Source: Verrucomicrobiota bacterium (GTDB taxonomy: Bacteria > Verrucomicrobiota > Verrucomicrobiia > Limisphaerales > J093). From it: 64,000 nt of DNA. Both the position numbers and the translations under genes were made by a program. Where the stretch lies: contig JADJWF010000003.1 of NCBI GenBank assembly GCA_016716505.1, positions 620,001-684,000 on the forward strand, written 5' to 3'. This document shows positions 17,878 to 26,031 of this stretch, piece after piece. Numbering within the stretch: position 1 is the first letter of the stretch; every line of letters starts with the position of its first letter. The notes below the pieces were generated by a model, which worked only from the letters and a program-made list of their open reading frames with translations, did no database searches and had not been told where the DNA came from.

Positions 17878-19930
17878 GGTTTACATTGATTCGTTGACCG
17901 TCCGGAACTTCGGTCCGTATTACGGCGAGCACACGTTTAACTTCGCAACGCATGATGACCGTTGCGGCATCCTGCTTGGTGGGAAGAATGGAGCGGGTAA
18001 GACGCACCTTTTGCGAGCGCTTTACTTGGCTGTTGTTGGAGAGACTGGCGTTCACGATTTGAAGAAGGTGGAACCGGCTTCCGAGGCAACGCGGTTTGTT
18101 TTCGACAAATCACTGAATCGGCGGGCAGAAGCAGAGGGAGATTTCAACACACTACTTGAGGTCACAATTTCCCAACGGGACGACAAAGGCACCAGGAAGA
18201 TAACATTGGCGCGAGAGATTCGTCACAGGCCAAACTCTGCCCCAGTTTGGCGCTCTTACGCGGAGCGCTCCGACGGTTCAGGACGGATTGAGGATGATAA
18301 GCACATTGAAGCGCTGCGGGATGCCTTTTTGCCACGCCATCTGGCACGGTTCTTTTTCTTCGATGCAGAACGCGGCCAGAACTTCAGTCTTGGCCAGCGA
18401 GAAATCGTCGAGGGCATCAGCCGACTTTTGGGCCTTTGGTCATACAGCGAACTCGAGGACGATTTGAGGCATCTGATTCAAAACAAGATTCCGCGTGTCT
18501 TCAATGCGTCGGAAGGGCATGAGGCGGCAAGGCGGTTGGCCGAGCTTAACGGCCACATCGTGACCGCCGAACAGCAACTGGTCAATTTGCGCGGCGAGTT
18601 GAGCAGTGTGGACGTGGAGTTTCGTGAAGCGCAGAACGAGTTGGCCGAGGTTGAAGAGCAGTTAAAAAGCCTTGGAGCGGTTGATCCAGCTCAGTTGCAA
18701 AGAGTGCAAGACGAGCGAGGCAGGCTTGCCGAAACCAAAGGAAGGCTGGAAGCAGAACTAACGGCGGCATGGGAGACGGCAATGCCGCTGGCGCTCTTGG
18801 GGCAATACCGCAAGGAGCTTCACGATTACCTGCAACGGGAGGAGAAGCGTCGGGAATGGGAAAACAGCAGGGCGGCGGTTGAGCCAAAGATTCCGCAGGT
18901 CAAACGCGATGTGTTTGAGAATGCCCCTGCCGAATTCCGCTTGGCGGACGATGCATTTGCGTTCTACACGGATCGGCTCGAGTGGGCGCTACATCGGTTG
19001 TTTCATCCGCCTCCCGAAGGCATGGCTGACAGCGTTTTCGTGACAGACCGGAACGACCGGAGTGCGCAAATTCGAGATTCGCTCGCAAACGGCACGACTT
19101 CGCTGCGCAGAGTCGCAGAATTGTGCTCCCAGGTGGAGTCGGTGGATGCCAATCTACGAAAGCTGGACACGCAATGGAAGCAGTTGCAACAAGATGCGGC
19201 AGCGAAGGAGCTCGGCATGCAGTTGCACGCGGATCGGGCCCGATTGACCGAGCAGTGTGCGAATCTGGAACGCCGAAAGTCCGACCTCAGGTTGCAAGTT
19301 CAGTCCCTCGAGACAAGGCTTGCAGAACTCAAACGGGAAGAGTCAAACCTAACCGCAGCCGCAAAGAAAGCGCGGCAGGGCCAAACGCTGATTTCTCTCG
19401 CTGCCCGCTACCGAGAGGCCGCAACCGAAATTCGTGCGCGCGCCGCTGACGAGTTGCGCCACCAGATTTCCGAGCATGTTGGCGACTTGTGGGTGCGAAT
19501 CACCGAGCGCCAGCGCGAATTCCTCGGCATGGAGTTTGATGCGAACTGGAACTGTTTCCTGCTGCGCAGAGACGGCAGGAACGCAACATGGGAAGAAACC
19601 AACACGTCCGCTGGCCAGCGCCAAGTTCGCATGTTGGCGTTTTATGAGGCGTTGCGTAGGCTGGCAAAACTCGCGCCTCCTCTCGTCGTGGACACGCCGC
19701 TGGGCCGGCTCGACAGAGAAGTGAAGGACTCAGTTCTGGATCAGCTTTACCTGACCGGCCACCAGACGATTATCCTCACGACGAACTCGGAAATTGATCC
19801 GGAAGGTCCGTTATTCGAGGAAATCGGGGAGAGAATAGCGCGCGTTTACACTCTCAATCCTCGCGGGCGTGAGAACAGCATCAACTACGAAGTCGAGGTC
19901 ACCCGCGATTACTTCGGGAAAACGATATGA
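17870..19930 (+). CDS. dndD: DNA phosphorothioation ATPase DndD (SMC/RecN-like)
   Basis: 686 aa, close to the normal DndD length. Walker A is GGKNGAGKT (residues 37-45). A long charged coiled coil fills the middle. The C-terminal head has an ABC-type signature TSAGQRQVRMLAFYEAL, Walker B LVVDTPLGRLD and the switch ILTTNSEID. A conserved FFFDAERGQNFSLGQREIV follows the first head segment. DndD is thought to provide ATP-dependent DNA nicking or structural change during sulfur insertion. The start overlaps dndC (ATG 17870, dndC stop 17877) and a good GGAAGGGG Shine-Dalgarno lies inside the dndC end. It overlaps the next gene by 4 bp, so dndC-dndD-dndE form one transcript. Confidence 0.93.
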   Translation: MPEVYIDSLTVRNFGPYYGEHTFNFATHDDRCGILLGGKNGAGKTHLLRALYLAVVGETGVHDLKKVEPASEATRFVFDKSLNRRAEAEGDFNTLLEVTISQRDDKGTRKITLAREIRHRPNSAPVWRSYAERSDGSGRIEDDKHIEALRDAFLPRHLARFFFFDAERGQNFSLGQREIVEGISRLLGLWSYSELEDDLRHLIQNKIPRVFNASEGHEAARRLAELNGHIVTAEQQLVNLRGELSSVDVEFREAQNELAEVEEQLKSLGAVDPAQLQRVQDERGRLAETKGRLEAELTAAWETAMPLALLGQYRKELHDYLQREEKRREWENSRAAVEPKIPQVKRDVFENAPAEFRLADDAFAFYTDRLEWALHRLFHPPPEGMADSVFVTDRNDRSAQIRDSLANGTTSLRRVAELCSQVESVDANLRKLDTQWKQLQQDAAAKELGMQLHADRARLTEQCANLERRKSDLRLQVQSLETRLAELKREESNLTAAAKKARQGQTLISLAARYREAATEIRARAADELRHQISEHVGDLWVRITERQREFLGMEFDANWNCFLLRRDGRNATWEETNTSAGQRQVRMLAFYEALRRLAKLAPPLVVDTPLGRLDREVKDSVLDQLYLTGHQTIILTTNSEIDPEGPLFEEIGERIARVYTLNPRGRENSINYEVEVTRDYFGKTI

Positions 19931-21420
19931 AATTCAAACCAAGCTCTGCTGCGGAGACATTTATAGAAGACGTTTATCATCGCGTGGGTGCTCGCACAAA
20001 GGCTGTGTTGGGCCGCTCAGCTTTGTTTCTCGCTCTCGGCGAAGGCGTGCCGGCTAGTTTTAAGCCGGTAGATTCACAAGGCAAAGATTTGGATGATGAG
20101 ACGGTAATTGGCGAAGAATTACAGGATACCGTTCGGGCTGCGCTGAACCATCGAGCGGGCAAGGCACTGGATGAAGCCGGCTACCGCATTGCGTTCCGAC
20201 AGCACTTCGAATACGGCTGCAAACGGCTGAAGGAGATTTGGGATGAATCCGGCAGCGACCAGACGCGCTTTGTCACCTCGTTATTGAGAATTGCCGGAGA
20301 TGATCTTGCCACCGCGGTTGGTTTCGCGCCGCGCGTCCAACCGCTTCCGGTGGTCGAAAAGGAGGTCACACTCAAGGTGCTGAACGATGCGCCCGAATGG
20401 TCGGTCAACGGGCCGGGCACAAACAACGGCTTGCTAGTGATTTCCGGCCAGCCCGGCAGCGGCAAGACCCAGCTCGCGCTCGATTTGCTCGCTCAACTAG
20501 CTGGTCACGGCGTCCGGTTCGTGTTTTTCGACATGAAGGGCGAGTTGGAGGACGACCCTAACAACCCGCAGCAACGCCAGACCCGCTCCCGGTTTCTGGA
20601 GGAAACGGGGGCACGTTACGTGCGTCTAATCCATGAGTGTTTGCCCATCAATCCGCTCATCCGTCACCCGAGCCCGACCGAGAACGCACAAATCGCCTAC
20701 GAGATCGCCAACTTGATCCGTTGCTTCGCGCCGCAACTCGGCGCAAAGCAGGAGCGCAACATCAGCGATTGCTACCAACGGCTGGATGAACCCGATTTCA
20801 CTTCGCTGGCCACGGAACTGGAGAACAGCGGCGCGGCGGGCGTTGATCTGGCGATCATCCAAAAGATCGAACGGTTCAATCTGTTTGCCAGCGCGCAGAC
20901 CGCCATCCCGCCGGAGCGCTGGCTCGAAACCTCGCTGGTGATTGATTTCAAGGGCTTCCACTCCGACAGCGAAACGAAGTCGCTGGCGGCGGCGCTCATC
21001 CTCAATTTCCTGATCAAAAAGCTCGGCCAGCAACTGGCGGTGAAGAACGACATCCAGCCGCTCAAGATGGTGCTGTTCGTGGACGAAGCGCACTTGTTGT
21101 TGCCAAAGGAGCACAAGGCCGGACTGCTCAATCAACTGGCCCGGCAAGGACGGTCGTGGGGTTTCCCGGTCTGGCTGGCATCGCAGGATGCCGACAAATT
21201 CCTCACGCAAGGCACGAACGAAACGAACTTCGCCCAACTCGCCGAGTGCGGCGTCCATTTCTCGCCGCAAACGTTGAGCGCGGCGGAACAACGGAACGTC
21301 CTCGGCAGCGTCATCAGCCAGAAATTCAAGAAGGCCGAAGCGGCGCTCTGCCAGCGCGGCAAGCTGCAAACTACCGGCTTGGCAAGGCAGTTTTGGAAGG
21401 ATGGAGGGAAGCAAGCGTGA
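19927..21420 (+). CDS. DndE-like domain fused to a HerA/DUF87-type P-loop ATPase
   Basis: 497 aa; canonical DndE is only about 110-120 aa. Residues 1-115 (ETFIEDVYHRVGARTKAVLG, FLALGEGVPASF, IGEELQDTVRAALNH, FRQHFEYGCKRL) match the DndE/DUF1832 pattern. From about 135 on there is a motor ATPase: Walker A GQPGSGKT (174-181), FVFFDMKGELEDDP, Walker B MVLFVDEAHLLL (381-392), and ARQGRSWGFPVWLASQ, typical of HerA/FtsK-like pumps. DndE proper binds nicked DNA and forms oligomeric rings; joining it to a hexameric DNA pump suggests a tethered translocase in the modification complex, which is inference. It overlaps dndD by 4 bp. Its 3' end is partly duplicated 140 bp downstream. Confidence 0.85.
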   Translation: MKFKPSSAAETFIEDVYHRVGARTKAVLGRSALFLALGEGVPASFKPVDSQGKDLDDETVIGEELQDTVRAALNHRAGKALDEAGYRIAFRQHFEYGCKRLKEIWDESGSDQTRFVTSLLRIAGDDLATAVGFAPRVQPLPVVEKEVTLKVLNDAPEWSVNGPGTNNGLLVISGQPGSGKTQLALDLLAQLAGHGVRFVFFDMKGELEDDPNNPQQRQTRSRFLEETGARYVRLIHECLPINPLIRHPSPTENAQIAYEIANLIRCFAPQLGAKQERNISDCYQRLDEPDFTSLATELENSGAAGVDLAIIQKIERFNLFASAQTAIPPERWLETSLVIDFKGFHSDSETKSLAAALILNFLIKKLGQQLAVKNDIQPLKMVLFVDEAHLLLPKEHKAGLLNQLARQGRSWGFPVWLASQDADKFLTQGTNETNFAQLAECGVHFSPQTLSAAEQRNVLGSVISQKFKKAEAALCQRGKLQTTGLARQFWKDGGKQA

Positions 21421-21463
21421 AGTCCGAGGGCTGAAATCCCAGGTCCGAACTTCATCGGCCTTT

Positions 21464-21549
21464 GGCGCCAAGACGCAGAGGCGCAAGAGGGGGGTGGGCG
21501 GTGAGTGGCTGTTTGGCGGCTTCGCGCCTGTGCGCCTTTGCGTTAAACG
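21464..21549. repeat. Inverted-repeat element (AGACGCAGAGGCGCAA type) after the DndE-ATPase gene
   Basis: The left arm GCCAAGACGCAGAGGCGCAA (from about 21467) and right arm TGTGCGCCTTTGCGTTAAAC (from about 21530) are imperfect inverse copies. The motif resembles the dispersed 'AACGCAAAGGCGCAAAG' elements of many environmental bacterial genomes. It sits between the true end of the DndE-ATPase gene and a second, degenerate copy of that end. Confidence 0.6.
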
Positions 21550-21561
21550 TGAATTCCGCCA

Positions 21562-21660
21562 TGGCACGCTGCAAACGACCGGCATGGCAGCACGGTCTTG
21601 GAAAGATGGGGGTGGAGGCGGGTATTCCCCCAAGCTTGCTGGAATGCCGGCGCGGCTCTA
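21562..21660 (+). other. Degenerate duplicate of the DndE-ATPase 3' end
   Basis: Reads HGTLQTTGMAARSWKDGGGG, paralleling RGKLQTTGLARQFWKDGGKQ at the end of the 497-aa protein (21355-21417). About 47 bp align at roughly 80% identity by eye. The copy lies after the gene's stop and has no start. It was probably created or displaced by insertion of the element at 21464-21549. Confidence 0.65.
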
Positions 21661-21670
21661 GTGTTAGGCC

Positions 21671-21883
21671 ATGAGAACCGTTCACGCAGTCTTTCAGAAT
21701 GACGGCGAGGGGTTTATCGCCCGGTGTCTTGATGTTCCTGTGACGACCCAGGGGAAAACGCTGGAGGCTGCCAAGAAGAATTTGCGCGAAGCCGTCGAAC
21801 TTTACCTCGAAACATGGGGTGAGCCGGACGACTTGCGGCCGGCCACGGAAACCTACCTGACCAGCTTGGAAATCGCCTCATGA
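21671..21883 (+). CDS. hicB: HicB-family antitoxin
   Basis: 70 aa. The partial RNase-H-like fold of HicB is recognisable: HAVFQNDGEGFIARCLDVPV, then TTQGKTLEAAKKNLREAVEL and LYLETW. There is no C-terminal DNA-binding domain, so this is the short HicB form. It precedes hicA with a 4-bp overlap (21880-21883). HicB neutralises the HicA mRNA interferase. The pair lies between the dnd genes and the cysteine desulfurase in the same orientation. Confidence 0.88.
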   Translation: MRTVHAVFQNDGEGFIARCLDVPVTTQGKTLEAAKKNLREAVELYLETWGEPDDLRPATETYLTSLEIAS

Positions 21884-22110
21884 GCCGTCACCTGCCGGCG
21901 GTTTCAGGTCCCAAGCTGGTGCGCGCCCTGGAGCGGGCGGGATTTGTGGTGCTGCGGCAACGCGGCAGCCACGTTGCCATGGAGAAAAGGACGCGTGAAG
22001 GCAACTGGCGCACGGTGGTGCCGCTGCACCGGGAGCTTCGCCCGGGCACCCTCGGCGACATCCTCAAGCAATCCGCGTTGTCGAAGGAGGATCTGCGCGA
22101 ATTGCTTTGA
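21880..22110 (+). CDS. hicA: HicA-family mRNA interferase toxin
   Basis: 76 aa, a double-stranded-RNA-binding-like fold. The catalytic His is in LRQRGSHVAMEK, the family hallmark, followed by VVPLHRELRPGTLGDILKQS. Gene order here is antitoxin first; in many loci toxin comes first. Its end is about 50 bp before the chosen desulfurase start. A toxin-antitoxin pair inside a modification operon would penalise loss of the island; that role is inference. Confidence 0.88.
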   Translation: MSRHLPAVSGPKLVRALERAGFVVLRQRGSHVAMEKRTREGNWRTVVPLHRELRPGTLGDILKQSALSKEDLRELL

Positions 22111-22160
22111 GCCTTCCCGGGGCGCGAGACAGGCACGGCGTTTACCAAGCTCGGGACAGC

Positions 22161-23291
22161 GTGATTTACCTCGACCACAACGCCACCACGCCGATCGCAC
22201 CCGCGGTGCGGGAAGCCATGCTGCCGTATTTGGTGGAGAAATGGGGCAATCCCTCGAGCAGCTACCGATTCGGCGCGAAGTTGAAGGGGGTGATCGAGGT
22301 GGCGCGCGGGCAGGTGGCGGACCTCATCGGCGCAAGCCCGCGGGAGATCGTCTTCACCTCCGGCGCGACGGAGGCCAACAACACGGCGTTGCACGCGGCG
22401 TTGCGGGCCAATCCCGCCCGACGGCACATCGTCACTTCGGCGGTGGAACATTCCTCGGTGCTGAGTTGCTGCCGGGCACTGGAGTGCGATTGGGCGCGGG
22501 TAACGGTTCTGCCCGTGGATCGCGAGGGGTTGCTGAAGCTGGCGGATTTGGAGAATGCGATCTCTGACGACACCGCGCTGGTCTCCTTGATGTGGGCCAA
22601 CAACGAAACCGGCGTTTTGTTTCCCGTCGAACGCATCGCGGAACTGTGCCGGGCGCGCGGGGTGTTGTTTCACTGCGATGCCGTGCAGGCCGTGGGCAAG
22701 CTGCCGGTGGACTTGCGGCGACTGCCGGTGGATTTCCTGACCCTCTCCGCACACAAGTTTCACGGTCCAAACGGCGTTGGCGCGCTGTTTGTGCGGCGGG
22801 GCGCGCCGTTCACGCCGTTGATCCACGGCGGGCACCAGGAGCGCGGACGCCGGGGCGGCACGGAGAACGTGGCGTTGATCGTCGGCTTGGGTGTGGCGGC
22901 GGAATTGGCGCGCAATCGCGTGGCCGAGTATGCCGCCAAGGTGCGGACGCTGCGGGACGCGCTGGAGCAGGGCATTCTCGCCACCATATCCGACACCGAG
23001 TTGAACGGGCATCCGGAGTTGCGCCTGCCCAACACTTCGAACATCACCTTTCGCGGGGTGGAGTCGGAGGCGTTGTTGTTACTGCTGGATCAGGCGGGTG
23101 TGTGCGCGTCGTCCGGCTCGGCCTGTTTGGCGGATTCGGACGAGCCGTCGCACGTGGTGCGGGCGATGAAGCCGGAGAGCGCGGCCTCGCGGCAGATGGT
23201 GCGGTTTTCGCTGGGCAGAGACACCACGATTCTGCAGGTGGACACCACGGTGCGGCTGGTGCGAGAAGCGGTGACGGTCTTGCGGGGGTGA
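22161..23291 (+). CDS. Cysteine desulfurase, IscS/DndA type
   Basis: 376 aa from GTG 22161 (VIYLDHNATTPIAPAVREAM), the usual start of NifS/IscS proteins, with GGGA upstream. An in-frame TTG at 22107 would add 18 unlike residues. Pyridoxal-phosphate enzyme: substrate motif TSGATEANNTALHAAL, PLP Lys in LSAHKFHGPNGVG, and the persulfide Cys in VCASSGSACLAD. It mobilises sulfur from L-cysteine. Location after dndCDE strongly suggests it acts as DndA, the sulfur donor to DndC; a general iron-sulfur role cannot be excluded. Confidence 0.9.
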   Translation: MIYLDHNATTPIAPAVREAMLPYLVEKWGNPSSSYRFGAKLKGVIEVARGQVADLIGASPREIVFTSGATEANNTALHAALRANPARRHIVTSAVEHSSVLSCCRALECDWARVTVLPVDREGLLKLADLENAISDDTALVSLMWANNETGVLFPVERIAELCRARGVLFHCDAVQAVGKLPVDLRRLPVDFLTLSAHKFHGPNGVGALFVRRGAPFTPLIHGGHQERGRRGGTENVALIVGLGVAAELARNRVAEYAAKVRTLRDALEQGILATISDTELNGHPELRLPNTSNITFRGVESEALLLLLDQAGVCASSGSACLADSDEPSHVVRAMKPESAASRQMVRFSLGRDTTILQVDTTVRLVREAVTVLRG

Positions 23292-23635
23292 GATGGCCGC
23301 TGGTGCGGCTTTGGGTGAGGGACGTAACGTTGGCACAGATTTTCGGCCACCGCGGCGGTTTGCGGACTTTCTTGGTTCCACCCGATCTCGTGTTAGCGCC
23401 AACGGCAAGATGAATCGAAGCTTCGGAGCGATGGGGGTTGCGAGCGGGCTGCGGAATAGGTTTCCAATCTGCCGTTTGATCGGGCGTCCGCGTCGCTGGC
23501 CGAACCGGACGTTGTGGGGCGCGGCAACCGGCAGACTTGGTGAGTGTTCCACATCACAGGCCGAGCGAGGACGCCCCATCGCTCATGCGATTAACAGCCC
23601 CCCAGCCCCGCTACGGTCCTCAGATCCGTCAGCCA
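23292..23635. other. Intergenic region without recognised features
   Basis: Between the desulfurase and the converging HxlR gene. Both flanking genes end here (tail to tail). Short frames on both strands showed no recognisable protein pattern and no strong hairpin was seen. Confidence 0.5.
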
Positions 23636-24001
23636 TCACGCGGCGGCCCCTCGCCCTCGCGCGTGTTCCTCGTCCAGGTCGCGGAGTTGCTCGATGATGG
23701 CGACGAGTTTGCGGCCGGTGGCTGTGAGGCGGTAGTCCACCCGCGGAACTTTGCCGGGCGTTTCCTCCCGCACGATCAAGGCGTAATCCAGCAGCTTGCG
23801 CAGGCGTTCGTTGAGCACCTTCGTCGAGATGCCGGGGATGAACCGTTCCAGTTGGCCGGGCCGCGTGACACCGCGCCCGATGGCCGCCAGCACGCCGGCG
23901 GACCATTTGCACCCCACCACGTCCTCCAAGCGGCGATACGCGTTGCGTTCGGGCAGCGACAGAGCTTTGGCCTTGAGGCCGGGTTGGGTCTTGGTCGTCA
24001 T
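23636..24001 (-). CDS. HxlR-family winged-helix regulator
   Basis: 121 aa. HxlR pattern: YRRLEDVVGCKWSAGVLAAI, then GRGVTRPGQLERFIPGISTK, VLNERLRKLLDYALIVREET and DYRLTATGRKL. Typical HxlR proteins have a Cys in the first motif that senses redox or electrophile stress, and Cys is present in VGCKW. It is divergent from a small CPVC thioredoxin-like gene with a 180-bp shared promoter region, so it probably regulates that gene and itself. Confidence 0.88.
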   Translation of the reverse strand: MTTKTQPGLKAKALSLPERNAYRRLEDVVGCKWSAGVLAAIGRGVTRPGQLERFIPGISTKVLNERLRKLLDYALIVREETPGKVPRVDYRLTATGRKLVAIIEQLRDLDEEHARGRGAAA

Positions 24002-24181
24002 GTGTCCAGATTAGCCGGTTGGCGCGCGGAAATCAGCCGGGAACAAAACGGTGACCGCTCACCGAAATGTGCCCTCTTTCCCAGCGCGGGAAGGGTGATG
24101 AAATGTGCGTTCACGACGCAGGGCCAATGGGCCGTGCGCCGGATAAAACCAAAACGGAAACCGAACAACACAAGCATCATC

Positions 24182-24418
24182 ATGAAAACCAAAGCTGTCT
24201 TCTATCACGCCGGCTGTCCCGTGTGCGTGGCCGCCGAACAAAACGTCGCTGCCGCGCTCGACCCCGCGCGCTTCGAGGTGGAAATCGTCCACCTGGGCCA
24301 GCACAAGGCCCGCGTCGCCGAGGCGGAGAAAGCCGGCGTCAAATCCGTGCCTGCGTTGGTGCTGGATGGCGCGGCCTATCACATCAACTTCGGCGCGGGC
24401 ATCGAGGTGCTGCGCTGA
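24182..24418 (+). CDS. Small thioredoxin/glutaredoxin-like protein (CPVC)
   Basis: 78 aa from ATG 24182. YHAGCPVCVAAEQNVAAALD has a CxxC redox motif near residue 12, and VKSVPALVLDGAAYHINFGA contains the cis-Pro after SV. This is a compact thioredoxin fold of glutaredoxin-like length. Likely a cytoplasmic thiol-disulfide exchanger. It stands opposite an HxlR regulator, a common pairing for thiol-stress genes. Longer in-frame upstream starts run through the promoter and regulator region and were not used. Confidence 0.8.
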   Translation: MKTKAVFYHAGCPVCVAAEQNVAAALDPARFEVEIVHLGQHKARVAEAEKAGVKSVPALVLDGAAYHINFGAGIEVLR

Positions 24419-24432
24419 CCAGACGACCTTCC

Positions 24433-24467
24433 CACTGGTTCGCGGGAGGTTCTCCCGCGAGCCAGTG
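24433..24467. repeat. Long hairpin / REP-like element after the thioredoxin-like gene
   Basis: CACTGGTTCGCGGGAG and CTCCCGCGAGCCAGTG pair over 15 of 16 positions with a 3-nt loop. It lies 15 bp after the stop codon at 24418. It could terminate transcription, though no U-tract follows, or be a REP element; the second is favoured. Confidence 0.6.
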
Positions 24468-24710
24468 AGGATTGGAACGTTGCGAACCGGGAAGATTCAG
24501 GCTTCGCCTTCTTTGCGCCCCGTCCGCGCCACCAGCGCGTGCCACGCGCTCGTCGCCCGCCCGAACGACGCCTAGCCAAACGTGGTAAACCGGCGGCCTG
24601 ACACCGCATCGCGTTAGGACCGGCCGTCGCAGGGCATGTTTCCAGCGTGTTGGTTGCCCCAGCATCCGCGCCCGGTCGCGGCACACCGGCGGCCGGAAGC
24701 CACCTGGACT

Positions 24711-24729
24711 GGCAAACCGGAGGTTTGCC
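24711..24729. repeat. Short hairpin GGCAAACCGGAGGTTTGCC
   Basis: An 8-bp stem (GGCAAACC/GGTTTGCC) with a 3-nt loop, in the 466-bp gap before lacI (24419-24884). Apart from this and the hairpin at 24433, nothing in the gap was recognised. It resembles dispersed 'caaaccggaggtttg' repeats rather than a terminator. Confidence 0.45.
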
Positions 24730-24869
24730 CCACACTCGACCGCCGGCCAGCTCGGCGAACAACGGCCCCCGTTGCTCGCGCCCTTGATCGTTGCCCGCTT
24801 TGGCGGCAGCAAGGGAATCGTTCTATGCAGGACTGGAGGGTCACGCTTGACCAGGCGCAACGCTTGGCT

Positions 24870-24887
24870 CATGCAAATCATTGCATG
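24870..24887. promoter_or_regulatory. LacI-type operator palindrome overlapping the lacI start codon
   Basis: CATGCAAATCATTGCATG has perfect 7-bp arms and a 4-bp spacer; its last three bases are the ATG of the regulator gene (24885). Identical arms occur at 16369-16386. Binding here would block its own translation start or transcription, so autoregulation is likely. Confidence 0.75.
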
Positions 24888-25901
24888 AAGCGTCCGGCCA
24901 CCGTCACGATGACTGATCTGGCGCGGCATTTGGGGCTGTCCACGGCCACCGTGTCGCGCGCCCTGCGGCATCATCCGGCCATCCCGGACGACACCTGCGA
25001 AGATGTGCGCCGCGCCGCCGAAGAACTCGGCTACCGCCCCAATCCGATGATCGGGGCGCTGATGAGTCAATTGCGCCAACGCCGGCCGCGCTCCCTAGTC
25101 AATCTCGCCTGTCTCTATGCAGAGGAGGCCTCCGGCAATCTCGTGCGGGCCGAGCAGGCCATCGTGACCGGCTTCCTCGCCGAGGCCGCGCGCTTGGGCT
25201 ATCACGCCGAGGCCGAGCGCTGGTCGCCGAACGCTGGAGCCGAAGCGGCACTGGTCCGCCGCTGGCGGGCGCGCAACGCGCGCGGCGTCTTTCTGCTCAA
25301 CGTGCGGGCCGATCACGATCTGGCCCTGCCGTGGGCCGAATTTTGCTGGGTGATCGCGGGCAACATGGTCGGCGCGCCGGCGCTCCACCGCGTGGGCAAC
25401 GAGATTCATCAACTCGTGAAGCTGGCGCTGGAGCAGATGCTGCGGCTGGGCTGCCACCGCCCGGCACTGGCCGTGCCGCTGGTTGGTGAGAGCCGTCAGG
25501 GATTCCGCTGGGCCGGCGCCTTTTGTGGCAACTGGTTCGCGCTGATGCCTGGCGCCGCCGAGCCGCTCATCTACCGCGACACCTGGGAGGAGACCGCCTT
25601 CCGGCGCTGGCTGCGTGCGGTGAAACCCGACGCCGTGCTGGCACTGACCGACGACGTGTTCGCCTGGCTGGAAGCTGCGGGACAGCTCCGCGGTCCGAAG
25701 CCGCGCTTCATTCATCTGGCGGCAAACACCTCCCGGCTCGCGGTGCCGGGCGTCTGTCAGGACTTCGCCGCCGTGGGCGCCGCCGCCGCGCAGATGCTCG
25801 ACGGCCAACTCCGCCGCAACGAGCGCGGCATCCCCGCCGAGCCGACAACGCTCACTGTGGCGGGAACATGGCGCGAGGGTTCTCTTCAGCCCACCCCATG
25901 A
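24885..25901 (+). CDS. LacI-family transcriptional regulator
   Basis: 338 aa from ATG 24885; an upstream in-frame start at 24636 would add 83 residues with no family resemblance. HTH TMTDLARHLGLSTATVSRAL and hinge-side EELGYRPNPMIGALMSQLRQ are typical, followed by a periplasmic-binding-like effector domain (VLALTDDVFAWLE, then VCQDFAAVGAAAAQMLDGQL). The verrucomicrobial subtype carries the RPNPM hinge. Members usually sense sugars. The shared palindrome suggests control of the DUF1349-like gene at 15542 and perhaps the adjacent glycosidases. Confidence 0.92.
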   Translation: MKRPATVTMTDLARHLGLSTATVSRALRHHPAIPDDTCEDVRRAAEELGYRPNPMIGALMSQLRQRRPRSLVNLACLYAEEASGNLVRAEQAIVTGFLAEAARLGYHAEAERWSPNAGAEAALVRRWRARNARGVFLLNVRADHDLALPWAEFCWVIAGNMVGAPALHRVGNEIHQLVKLALEQMLRLGCHRPALAVPLVGESRQGFRWAGAFCGNWFALMPGAAEPLIYRDTWEETAFRRWLRAVKPDAVLALTDDVFAWLEAAGQLRGPKPRFIHLAANTSRLAVPGVCQDFAAVGAAAAQMLDGQLRRNERGIPAEPTTLTVAGTWREGSLQPTP

Positions 25902-26031
25902 GCCGCCACAAATACCTGGTGCCTGGGCAGGACGGCCGTGGAAACAGCCTGACTCCAAGCCTCAGAGCGCAACGTTCACCGGGCCCCACGGAGAAGCGAC
26001 CCTGACCACAATATTCCCGGCCCGCGCGACG

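Noticed and set aside
23292..23635. Search for DndB or a small RNA after the desulfurase
   Set aside because: No open frame with DndB features and no strong RNA fold or promoter visible.
24636..24884. Upstream in-frame extension of the LacI regulator
   Set aside because: The 83 extra residues do not resemble LacI proteins, and the operator overlaps the ATG at 24885.
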